From: SZUA-22 sp963751695
GTDB lineage: Bacteria; Bacteroidota; Ignavibacteria; Ignavibacteriales; Melioribacteraceae
Assembly: GCA_963751695.1 (NCBI GenBank)
Contig: CAVVVP010000009.1
Span: 186,001-250,000 of the forward strand
DNA: 64,000 nt
Reading direction: 5' to 3'
The notes under the pieces were generated by a model. That model had not been told where the DNA came from, searched no databases, and saw only the letters and a list, made by a program, of their open reading frames with translations. The first letter of the stretch is position 1; each line of letters begins with the position of its first letter. Below are positions 8,710 through 16,827 of this stretch, one piece after another. The position numbers and the translations under genes are program-made.

Positions 8710-10041
8710 TTACTTCATTAGCAACATCTTCTTCACCGATACATAATCTCCGGCTTGGATTCTATAGAAGTAAACTCCACTTGGTAAATTACTAGCGTTG
8801 AAAGTAATTGAATAACGTCCAGCAGATTTATTTTGATCGACAAGAGTATTTACAACTTGTCCTAATGAATTATAAACTACCAATTTTACACGAGCATTAT
8901 GAGGTAATTGATATGTAATGTTCGTAGTTGGATTAAATGGGTTGGGATAGTTCTGGGTTAGATTAAAACTAATTAGGTATTTTACTTGGTGCTCTTTAAT
9001 ACCAACTGTTAGGGTATCTGTAATTCTATATAGACCTTCATCTGAACTAAAGTATATTTTTGATGGGCTCTTTTCATCAGACCAAATATTCCAAACATTA
9101 CCCGAATAAATTTGTTCGTAATGTTTACCATTATCTTCCGTTAAATATAATCCACCCGAATATGAAATATAAAATCGCCCTTCAACATTAGGGTCCAGAT
9201 GGACTGAATATACGCTTCCCTCGGGGTCAATATCTATTAACGTTGAATCAATTCTTTCCCAACTATCTCCACTATTTTTTGATATGGAAAGTCTCCACGT
9301 TTCATATTCATCGTTAAAATATTGACCACAATAGAGTATTGATGGATCAATTTTACTGATTTCCAGAACTCTAGTATTGTCATAAAAGTATACTAAGTTA
9401 TTATTTATATCTTCCCAGGACTCTCCTCCATCATTAGTTTTCCTTAAATCGGTATATCCTCTAATTCCATAAATTATTTTCTCATTCGAAAAGTCAAAAA
9501 CTAATTTCGTATACTGCTCTTGATCCGAAATTTTCCATGTTCCTCCGCCATCCATACTTTTATATAACAGAACTTCATTCCTATGAGGGAATGCATTAGA
9601 AACAAAGATAATATTAGAATTATACTGATGATAGGTCACATAATGGATATCGTAAAAATCTGTGAACATGGAAGTGGTATCCCATGTGAATCCCCTATCA
9701 ACCGATTTCATCAAATCTACACCAGCTGCAAGGTACGCTGTGTCAGGATGAGATGGATTAAAGGCAAAAGAAAAGAATGATACCCTCGGTCCATCGTCAA
9801 TATTTAGAGTTGCTGGTTGCCATGATGCACCATCATCAATAGATGTGAAAACACTATCATACAGAAAAATAGATGAAAATCTACCATCAGCCTGATGGTC
9901 TATAAACAGACTACTAACACTATTACCGAGTTTTTCAAGGGAATAGGCTTTGTTTAATGATAATTTATTTGTTTTGTAATTAGTATGCTGTGAACTAATA
10001 TTGATGTAAAGAAAAAACAATATAAATAGTATCTGTCTCAT
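8710..10041 (-). CDS. Secreted BNR-repeat propeller protein with T9SS sorting domain (copy 2)
   Basis: A 443-residue protein homologous in its passenger part to the product of 3268-4644, with the same order of Asp-box repeats (SVDRGFTWD, SMDGGGTWK, TNDGGESWE, SKNSGDSWE, TEDNGKHYE). It has an N-terminal signal peptide (LFILFFLYINISS). The sorting domain, however, is almost identical to that of the unrelated protein at 12646-14337 (YNSLGQVV, ASNLPSGVYFYRIQAGDY, KKMLLMK) and unlike that of copy 1, so the tail was exchanged. It lies 53 bases downstream of the second protease gene, reproducing the gene order of copy 1. The role is unknown beyond a secreted propeller. Confidence 0.85.
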   Translation of the reverse strand: MRQILFILFFLYINISSQHTNYKTNKLSLNKAYSLEKLGNSVSSLFIDHQADGRFSSIFLYDSVFTSIDDGASWQPATLNIDDGPRVSFFSFAFNPSHPDTAYLAAGVDLMKSVDRGFTWDTTSMFTDFYDIHYVTYHQYNSNIIFVSNAFPHRNEVLLYKSMDGGGTWKISDQEQYTKLVFDFSNEKIIYGIRGYTDLRKTNDGGESWEDINNNLVYFYDNTRVLEISKIDPSILYCGQYFNDEYETWRLSISKNSGDSWERIDSTLIDIDPEGSVYSVHLDPNVEGRFYISYSGGLYLTEDNGKHYEQIYSGNVWNIWSDEKSPSKIYFSSDEGLYRITDTLTVGIKEHQVKYLISFNLTQNYPNPFNPTTNITYQLPHNARVKLVVYNSLGQVVNTLVDQNKSAGRYSITFNASNLPSGVYFYRIQAGDYVSVKKMLLMK

Positions 10042-10094
10042 AATTTTCTAACCATTTTCCAATATGAATGACATTTTAATTTAATAATAATATA

Positions 10095-12122
10095 CTATTT
10101 AAGAATTACTAATTTTTTTGAAGTACAGAAGTCATTCACTTTCATTGTATAATAATATATTCCACTAGTCAAATTATCATTAGAATTAAATGTCACTTCA
10201 TAGTTTCCTTTGTCTTGCACGTCATTAACGAGATCTTCGATTAATCGACCTAGAACATCATATACTTGAATGGAAACATGGCCTCTATTTTTCAATGAAT
10301 ACCTAATTCTTGTACTAGGATTAAAAGGATTAGGATAATTATTGCCCAGACTATAGACAAATTCATTGTTTTTATTAGATTCAGCATACATAGATTTATT
10401 CATCCAATTTGATGTTGTACTTACTTCATCTGAAGTTAATGACTCTCTACCATAAACATCAATGGAAGTTACTCTATAATAATGTGATGATGTTGCGGTT
10501 CTCGGATGTTGTCTCACTACGCTATTATCTGTCCAACTATTTGTACTATTTCCACCTGGATAAACTGAAGCTACTAGACTAAAATGAGTATAAACTCCAT
10601 TTACTATCTTGGCTCTATAAATATTGTAGTCATCAATATCATTTCCTCCAATTTCATCCCATGTGATAACCGGATTTGTTCCATAAGCTCCTGTAAGTGT
10701 TACATTTTGGGGTTGATGTTTATTTAATGCTTGATAATTTGGATTTGCCTGTGTCAGTGCTTCATCCGCTTGCAACAGACCATTTCCAAATTGAAATGGA
10801 TTTCCTAAATCATCTGCACTCTCATTTAAGATTTTTCTGACATCAAAATTAATCCAATCTGAATACTCTGAAAAGATCAATGCAGCAACACCACTTGCCT
10901 GTGCTGTGGAGAATGATGTTCCACTTCCATATAAACCACAATAATCAGCAGGTGTAGAAGAGTTTGTATTTAACAAAGAATGAATACTTGCCGCTGGACC
11001 AGTAATTTCTAACTCATTGCCAACTCTCCCATAAACTGAACCATTCTTTTCAAGCCCTCCAACAGCCATTACTAGAGGATTTCTCGCTGGATAATAAATA
11101 TCTTCTTCTTGAGTTCCAGGTTTTTTGGGATCGTTACCCGATGGTGCAATTAATAGGCAACCTTTTGTATTATAAGCATATTCAATCGCGGCATCAATAG
11201 AAGATTTAGCCGATTGAAAATCACTTTCAAATTTGTCTAATGCAATACTCATATTAATTATTTTTGCACCATTATTAGCTGCAAAAATTATTGCATCATC
11301 AACTTTATCAGCTTTATCCGTATAGGCATAATTATTATTGGCATCATATCCCAGCACTCTAAGTGACATTATTGAACAGCCACTGATATCAGGGGTTGAA
11401 CCATAATCTCCTCCCGCAATCCCAGATATTCCTAATCCATTATCTGTTTCTGCAGCGATAATCCCGGCGACAACAGTTCCATGGTGTTCATCCGAATGAG
11501 AAGGATCAGGATTGGAGTCATTTTCGATATAATCCCATCCGTAGCCCGACCAAATATGATCATCGAGATCAGTGTTGTCATCATCAACACCTTCATCAAT
11601 AATTGCAATTATTACAGAGGGTGATCCAACAATACCATCATCGAATACCGTAGAAATATTAATATCTACAAATCCGTCATTATTATCCAAATAGTATTGA
11701 TCACTATAGCCTGGATCTCCAGTACCAAGTACTATCGGTTTATAAAATATTTCAATTGAGCTAAATAATCTGCTATCCTCATAAAATGAGAATAAATCAT
11801 AAAACTTTGATGAGTCTGGTAATATTAAGTCATAATAACCTAACACATTTTCATTTTCAATTGTTACATTATATTTATCGCACAAATTTTCAAAATCAAT
11901 TTTGAACTTCTCTTCCCTCAGTTTAACTGTCATCGATCTGGTGTTAATTTCGAATTTTTTGTTTGTTAATTCATCAACTGTATACCATTTCCCCTCCTCA
12001 TTAAAGATTATTTTATCAGATAATAAAACGGAATTTGATTGGGCAGAAATACCTATAAATAGGAGTAGTTGAATTATGTTACTTAATAATAAGTTGATAG
12101 TTAATTGTTTAGTTTTGTTCAT
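10095..12122 (-). CDS. Subtilisin-like (S8) serine protease with T9SS sorting domain (copy 2)
   Basis: A secreted protease of about 675 residues. The S8 triad is intact: Asp in AIIDEGVDDD, His in HHGTVVAGI, Ser in GSGTSFSTAQASG; the oxyanion Asn lies in APSGNDP. As in copy 1, a prodomain precedes the catalytic domain, and a fibronectin III-like segment and a T9SS type A tail (ending KKLVILK) follow. The frame opens at 12176, but the ATG at 12122 is the better start: GGAGA lies about nine bases upstream and the signal peptide follows directly. An insertion near YGSTPDISG, absent from copy 1, lengthens a surface loop. It probably forms an operon with the BNR gene downstream. The intergenic module at 12294-12577 lies upstream and may hold its promoter. 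Confidence 0.9.
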   Translation of the reverse strand: MNKTKQLTINLLLSNIIQLLLFIGISAQSNSVLLSDKIIFNEEGKWYTVDELTNKKFEINTRSMTVKLREEKFKIDFENLCDKYNVTIENENVLGYYDLILPDSSKFYDLFSFYEDSRLFSSIEIFYKPIVLGTGDPGYSDQYYLDNNDGFVDINISTVFDDGIVGSPSVIIAIIDEGVDDDNTDLDDHIWSGYGWDYIENDSNPDPSHSDEHHGTVVAGIIAAETDNGLGISGIAGGDYGSTPDISGCSIMSLRVLGYDANNNYAYTDKADKVDDAIIFAANNGAKIINMSIALDKFESDFQSAKSSIDAAIEYAYNTKGCLLIAPSGNDPKKPGTQEEDIYYPARNPLVMAVGGLEKNGSVYGRVGNELEITGPAASIHSLLNTNSSTPADYCGLYGSGTSFSTAQASGVAALIFSEYSDWINFDVRKILNESADDLGNPFQFGNGLLQADEALTQANPNYQALNKHQPQNVTLTGAYGTNPVITWDEIGGNDIDDYNIYRAKIVNGVYTHFSLVASVYPGGNSTNSWTDNSVVRQHPRTATSSHYYRVTSIDVYGRESLTSDEVSTTSNWMNKSMYAESNKNNEFVYSLGNNYPNPFNPSTRIRYSLKNRGHVSIQVYDVLGRLIEDLVNDVQDKGNYEVTFNSNDNLTSGIYYYTMKVNDFCTSKKLVILK

Positions 12123-12293
12123 TTTCAGTATTCTCCATGATTTAATAGTATGAATGATGCTCTTTTTGAATAACAATTCTTCTGATTTTGTTATTATATT
12201 TCTATTTATCCAGCTAAATTTCAGATTATATTATATTTCCTTCCCATAATAGCACTGCTAAATAATTGTTCCATAATAAAAAGTCAACAATAT

Positions 12294-12577
12294 CCAAATT
12301 TTTGACCCAATATAATATTACCCAATCAAACAAAAATCAGTAATAATACGTAGTCCGTTAAAAAAATGTAAATGCTTTGTTTTCAGTCTGGAAATGAACT
12401 ATTTATTGAAATATTTTTTGAATTGCCTAAAATTTTTGTACGTATTATTACGTAGTTTTACTAGGTTTTGTGTGTGATTCAGCTCACAGAATTCAAGATT
12501 GTAGAGGATAGTTTTTTATTTAGGTGTGGAAAGTGTGGAAGAATATGGGATTGACCCAGAGCTACAAAACAAATCCC
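12294..12577. repeat. Intergenic repeat module A with TACGTA inverted repeats
   Basis: This module is clearly homologous to 15847-16117. Shared words include TTTTTGACCCAATATA, CAAACAAAAATCAGTAATA, ACGTATTATTACGTA and TGTGATTCAGCTCACAGAAT. TACGTA occurs at 12347, 12439 and 12449; GTAATAATACGTA (12340-12352) and TACGTATTATTAC (12439-12451) form a perfect 13-bp inverted repeat. A 6-bp hairpin GGGATT/AATCCC (12547-12552 with 12572-12577) ends the module. It fills the gap between the second protease gene and the next T9SS gene; no coding capacity was seen. It may act as a promoter or operator for the protease operon, a recombination site, or a structured RNA. Confidence 0.6.
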
Positions 12578-12607
12578 GACAATCAAAATAAACTTTGTAA
12601 ATTTTTT

Positions 12608-12632
12608 AGAGGTGAGCCAGCCTCTCACCTCT
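12608..12632 (-). terminator. Hairpin beyond the T9SS gene at 12646
   Basis: A 9-bp perfect stem (AGAGGTGAG / CTCACCTCT) with a 7-nt loop lies 14 bases past the stop of the minus-strand gene. No clear U-run follows on the minus strand, so the terminator call rests on position and stem strength. The stem core GGTGAG resembles that of the hairpin at 6891-6925. Confidence 0.45.
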
Positions 12633-12645
12633 GTAACAAAAAGAT

Positions 12646-14337
12646 TTACTTCATTAACAACATCTTCTTCACCGATACATAATCTCCGGCTTGGATTCTA
12701 TAGAAGTAAACTCCGCTGGGTAAATTGCTTGCATTAAATGTTATTGAATATCTTCCAGCTGATTTATTCTCATCAACTAATGTTCTTACCACCTGTCCTA
12801 ACGAATTATAAACCACTAATTTTACATGTGCGTTTTGAGGCAATTGATATGTAATACTAGTTGTTGGATTAAAAGGATTTGGGTAGTTCTGTTCTATTGA
12901 GAATTGGAGTGGAATACTCTCTCTAGATTGTTCAACATGAACTGGAAGATTCGTAAAGTTATTTTCGTATACTGCTGTGGCGATGTCATCTATTTGTCTA
13001 GCGACAGTTATTGAGTTAGTATTGGTTTCTCCTAAACCTACAACGTAAGCTATTAAAATTTCAACTGGTTCATCTTTTTTCAATTCAAATGGGCCAGTCG
13101 ATAATATCATTCTACTTTCTACTTCAAGGGTATTCAGCCATCCTTCACCAGTTACGGGATTCCCGGAATGGACAAAGTCATTATTGATCTCTCTACAATT
13201 AGGCAAATCCGCTCCGTTACCATATTGCCATGTGCAAGGATCTACCTCGCCTTCACGTTTTTGAATGCATTTTAGATACTTTCTTATTTGCTCTTTTGTA
13301 TCAGGTGGTCTTGTTCCGCTATTGAAAGGGAAAAACCATTTAGGTTTGAGGTTTTTCGCACCAGGTTTCAACTCCTGTCCAAGAAACTCCCCATTATTAG
13401 ATATTGCTGAGGCCAAAGGAGTATCAATGCCACTATCGTAAATTCCATTTGCATTATTATCAATAAAAGTTTCTCCTGGAATGTATGCGTGAGGACCTTG
13501 TAACATGTCAATCATAAATGCTGGTAATACATCAAGGGTATCACCATAATTTGGATCACTTCCAAGGTTATAAGTGTATGCTCGATTAAATGAAGTATCA
13601 CATCCAGTTAAATCATCCCAGTAGTTTTGTCCAATATCCGCATCAGCTGCTATTCCAAATAAGACAGAGTCAAGAACTTCATTTACTGACCCAGTGTTTA
13701 ATATTTCATATCTAATGAACAATACATCCCTTAGTTCCTCTATCTCGTCAGATCCGGTTCCAAAAATAGTTTGCCTAACTTCAATACCTACTGGTGATTC
13801 GTTTTCCTTTAAGCGCATATCATCTCTGTGCACACAAAAGGTAGTAAAATCACCCAATAGATCCGGTCTATCCTCATCTGCATCCCAAATACCGTTCTCA
13901 TTTAAGTCAACAGGTGTATATATACCATCATTGTTGCCATCATAAAATTTAGCACATTGATCAACAGCATTCTTCCAATCCTGCCAGGACTGGCCAAAGT
14001 CGGGATCTGTTGATTTTATATTGTAGAATCTATAGAGTGGATTATTAGAGTTGCTTCCAACATTTCCGGGTTCATAATCACTACCCCAAAGAATTTCGTT
14101 ACTCCACAAAGAGTCATTATCATAACCTGATAAATAAAATCCACCTCCAAATAGGAAACGAATACCTTGATATGTTCCAAAATGCGTTTCCCCATCCAAA
14201 GTCAGAGTGCCTATATTACCATTATTCTTTACAGGCAAGACTATATTGTTTATATCAATTATTTGGCCATCAGTATGCTGGCAATATGTGTTGGGTTTTA
14301 AAACAAAAAATAAAAATATGATGAATATCTTTTTCAT
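12646..14337 (-). CDS. Large secreted T9SS-sorted protein of unknown function
   Basis: A 563-residue exported protein with a signal peptide (IFIIFLFFVLKPNTYC). The passenger resembles a class of T9SS-sorted proteins that I recall from Ignavibacteria without a defined activity. It contains aspartate- and glycine-rich calcium-loop-like stretches (DGNNDGIYTPVDLNENG near residue 133, FIDNNANGIYDSG near 288). Three tryptophan-rich segments and several cysteines suggest a beta-rich extracellular fold. The C-terminus is a T9SS type A domain (NYPNPFNPTT, ending KKMLLMK) nearly identical to that of the BNR protein at 8710-10041. It follows the gene at 14358 by 20 bases, so the three genes 15694 to 12646 probably form an operon. 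Confidence 0.75.
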   Translation of the reverse strand: MKKIFIIFLFFVLKPNTYCQHTDGQIIDINNIVLPVKNNGNIGTLTLDGETHFGTYQGIRFLFGGGFYLSGYDNDSLWSNEILWGSDYEPGNVGSNSNNPLYRFYNIKSTDPDFGQSWQDWKNAVDQCAKFYDGNNDGIYTPVDLNENGIWDADEDRPDLLGDFTTFCVHRDDMRLKENESPVGIEVRQTIFGTGSDEIEELRDVLFIRYEILNTGSVNEVLDSVLFGIAADADIGQNYWDDLTGCDTSFNRAYTYNLGSDPNYGDTLDVLPAFMIDMLQGPHAYIPGETFIDNNANGIYDSGIDTPLASAISNNGEFLGQELKPGAKNLKPKWFFPFNSGTRPPDTKEQIRKYLKCIQKREGEVDPCTWQYGNGADLPNCREINNDFVHSGNPVTGEGWLNTLEVESRMILSTGPFELKKDEPVEILIAYVVGLGETNTNSITVARQIDDIATAVYENNFTNLPVHVEQSRESIPLQFSIEQNYPNPFNPTTSITYQLPQNAHVKLVVYNSLGQVVRTLVDENKSAGRYSITFNASNLPSGVYFYRIQAGDYVSVKKMLLMK

Positions 14338-14357
14338 ATTCTAGCCTATTAACATTA

Positions 14358-15020
14358 TTATTTTATATAATTTATTTTCTGAGATTCAATATAATTTTCT
14401 GCTGTCATCGTTACAATGTAAACTCCGCTTGCCAATCCGCCACCAACTTCTGCAAAATCTAATGTGAAACTATACTTTCCTTGTTGCCTATTACCACTGT
14501 ATAATGTTGCAATTTTTTTGCCAAGTTGATCATAAAGTTTTATTTCAACAAATGAGTTTCTCGGTATTGAATAGGAGATATTGGTTGACGGATTTGATGG
14601 ATTCGGATAAGCTGGTAATAATTTATACTCTTTATATTCGGTATTAGTAATACTTTCATTTGCTGATTTACTTAGTTCATCAGATTTTATGCAGTTACCT
14701 GGTGTTGTTGATTTGCCAGATTCAAGACCCCCAATATCAATAGCTGAAACTTTATAACAATCTTGCTTATCTATTTCACCATGCAATTTCCCTTCATATA
14801 AATCAAATAGTTTTTTAATATCTTCTCTTGTTGCTCCCTTGTTTACAAAAACTCGCAATTCACCGGAAACATAATTTAATATATGATCTTTCCATTTCGC
14901 TTGTTTTACTAATTTTCCTCTAACATAATTTTGTGAAAAAAGACTTATTGGAATTATTATTAGAATGGCAAAACAAATTATAAACAAATGTTTAGTGGAA
15001 AATCTGTCAAATAAATACAT
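14358..15020 (-). CDS. Secreted T9SS protein resembling a free subtilase prodomain
   Basis: A 220-residue exported protein. After a hydrophobic leader (FIICFAILIIIPISLFS) comes a segment of about 70 residues (YVSGELRVFVNKGATREDIKKL, cut here into VSGELRVFVNK and DIKKLFDLYEGKLHG) that looks like the N-terminal prodomain of fervidolysin-type subtilases, but no protease domain follows. A low-complexity serine- and lysine-rich linker leads into a T9SS type A domain (YPNPSNPSTN, FVEIKLYDQLGKKIATL, ending SQKINYIK). It could be a stand-alone protease inhibitor or chaperone for the nearby subtilases, or a remnant of a protease. CGGAG lies shortly before the ATG. Confidence 0.65.
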   Translation of the reverse strand: MYLFDRFSTKHLFIICFAILIIIPISLFSQNYVRGKLVKQAKWKDHILNYVSGELRVFVNKGATREDIKKLFDLYEGKLHGEIDKQDCYKVSAIDIGGLESGKSTTPGNCIKSDELSKSANESITNTEYKEYKLLPAYPNPSNPSTNISYSIPRNSFVEIKLYDQLGKKIATLYSGNRQQGKYSFTLDFAEVGGGLASGVYIVTMTAENYIESQKINYIK

Positions 15021-15061
15021 GAAAACTCCGTCTTAATTTTAAATATATTCTTCAGTATAAA

Positions 15062-15694
15062 TCACCATTCTCTAATAATTGTTGCACTATCATTAACTAC
15101 TTCAACTTCCCAAGTATGTTTTGGGCAATTTCCATAAAATGTAAACGTATATATATCAGCAGATATTTCAAGTTCAATGTCCTCACTACAGAATAGAGGA
15201 ATTGCCCTTACAACTTGTTCTGCCCACATGACGCCATCAACCTGACTAAATATTTTCCCAAGAACAGCCATATTATAATATTCGGGGAAGAATAGTATTA
15301 TATGATCATTTGATGATTTATATCCATAATTAAGTTCATATAAAGATAAAAGTGAATCCAAAGGTGAATAGTTAAATCTAAAGGTACTTATTGTATCGAA
15401 AGCATTATATAATTCATTGTTTGTTTGTAAACTAAGTTTACCGAATGTCCAATCTTTATGTACTGTAATTGTTGTATCTGGCACGACACTTTTAGCTATA
15501 TCCAACCTATATTGAATTTCTCCGGCGACCACACTATCAAGACGAACTGAATCAAATTCTCTAAAGTAAAGCATTTCAGCTTCGTCAGTTGGTTCAGACC
15601 AATAAACATTTTCAGCTTCTGGTTCTGTAATATCTTGTGTACATGAGGTCAATAAAATTAAGAATATGATTTTTCCCATTAGCTTCTTTATCAT
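15062..15694 (-). CDS. Lipoprotein of unknown function
   Basis: A 210-residue protein with a classic lipoprotein signal: basic start MIKKLMGK, hydrophobic stretch, lipobox LLTSC with the acylated Cys at residue 18. The mature part is acidic, rich in beta-strand-forming residues, and has no family I can name. Two cysteines near the end (FCSEDIEL, YGNCPKHTWE) could form a disulphide. AAGGAGT lies upstream of the ATG. It heads a run of three minus-strand genes encoding exported proteins, with intergenic gaps of 41 and 20 bases. The conserved module at 15847-16117 lies upstream and probably includes its promoter. Confidence 0.65.
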   Translation of the reverse strand: MIKKLMGKIIFLILLTSCTQDITEPEAENVYWSEPTDEAEMLYFREFDSVRLDSVVAGEIQYRLDIAKSVVPDTTITVHKDWTFGKLSLQTNNELYNAFDTISTFRFNYSPLDSLLSLYELNYGYKSSNDHIILFFPEYYNMAVLGKIFSQVDGVMWAEQVVRAIPLFCSEDIELEISADIYTFTFYGNCPKHTWEVEVVNDSATIIREW

Positions 15695-15846
15695 TCTTTA
15701 ACTCCTTGTGATACGAACTATTATATAATCTTCATTATTATGGGTCAATTTTTTTATGAGCTTGAAATTTGAATATTATCTAATAATACATGACCCTCTT
15801 ATTTGCAATTAAATTTAATCGTAAATAAGAGAAAAATCAAATACCA

Positions 15847-16117
15847 CCAAATTTTTGACCCAATATAGTATCAAGCATTCAAACAAAAATCAGTAATACT
15901 ACGTAGTCTGCGAAAAAAGTTGTAGTTGTTTTGATTTTAGTCTGTATTAGAACTATTTTGTTAAAAATAATTTGGAAGGCCAGTAAAAAACGTACGTATT
16001 ATTACGTATAAATACTAAGTTTTGGGTGTGATTCAGCTCACAGAATTCAAGAGTTTTAGAGAAAAGGTTTTTATTTTGGTGTGGACGAAGGTGTTGGATT
16101 GTCGTAAGAACATCCAA
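15847..16117. repeat. Intergenic repeat module B with TACGTA inverted repeats
   Basis: This is a second copy of the module at 12294-12577. TACGTA occurs at 15900, 15993 and 16003; the spacing from the left motif to the right pair is 93 bases here and 92 in module A. Shared stretches include TTTTTGACCCAATATA and TGATTCAGCTCACAGAATTC. The closing hairpin is TTGGAT/ATCCAA (16094-16099 with 16112-16117), in the same place as the hairpins of the other modules but with different bases. No gene is visible between 15695 and 16121. Confidence 0.6.
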
Positions 16118-16121
16118 GCCG

Positions 16122-16145
16122 GCCCCTCCACGAAAGTTGCGGGGC

Positions 16146-16151
<6 letters not shown>
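16122..16151 (+). terminator. Terminator-like hairpin pointing along the plus strand
   Basis: GCCCC and GGGGC pair across a 14-nt loop and are followed by TTTTTT. It directly follows module B, and no plus-strand gene precedes it, so it may end a short non-coding transcript made from the module. Its T-run is also the start of the duplicated segment around the poly-G tract. Confidence 0.5.
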
Positions 16152-16270
<119 letters not shown>

Positions 16271-16827
16271 ATCATCATCCCTGCTGGTCACATTGAACCA
16301 GTCGTATAATTAGGACAGCCTCCGAATGACCAAACTGGGCCCACGGATGGGGAGGTCTGATCAGATATTTATTGTTGCTTTCGAATTTGCATTTTCGAGT
16401 CTGGGGGTTAGCTCAAGCTTGGGATTGACTAAAGCTTAACTCCGGCTTAACTCCAAACTAGCCCCAGCTCTAACCACATGGGCATAAAACACTCTATCTT
16501 CTATCATGCTGATCACTATCTTTTCGTCGGACCTATATTGAGGATATTTTTGGCGTTATCTTCGATTACATGACAAAATCTCAATGTTTGGGACAAGTTG
16601 GGGTCTTCTTTTTTACTTTTTATGGAAAGATAATCCTTATACAGAACATACGGAAAATGATAGTAGCCACTAGTATCTGATTTTTATTGAAAGCACAAAT
16701 ATATTTTCTTATATTGCCTATATATTCCTCCTTGAGAGAAATGTATTGAGTACTGACTCAACTTTCTCTTCTTACAACTATTGGGTTTCTTCCAAGGTAT
16801 CTTCTTGCGTAAATACTGGAGGATGCG
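16271..16827. other. Gene-free region with a GC-richer, repeat-bearing patch
   Basis: No open frame with plausible coding signals is seen. Bases about 16290-16480 are visibly richer in G and C than the surroundings. They contain a short tandem repeat (AGCTTAACTCC then GGCTTAACTCC) and partly complementary blocks (GGGGGTTAGCTCAAGCTT against CTAGCCCC and AAGCTT). This could be a decayed gene, a structured RNA or foreign DNA. Bases 16700-16827 hold the upstream region of the lipoprotein gene, with GGAGGATGCG just before its ATG. Confidence 0.35.

Noticed and set aside
12646..14337. Dockerin or true EF-hand domain in the large T9SS protein
   Set aside because: The DGNNDG and NNANGIYD loops look calcium-binding, but the paired helices and duplicated spacing of a dockerin are not evident.
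12294..16117. Integron attC sites or gene cassettes
   Set aside because: The inverted TACGTA repeats lack the attC core-site consensus, and the integrase at 20743 lacks any visible insertion typical of integron integrases. The cassette idea is kept only as a general recombination hypothesis.
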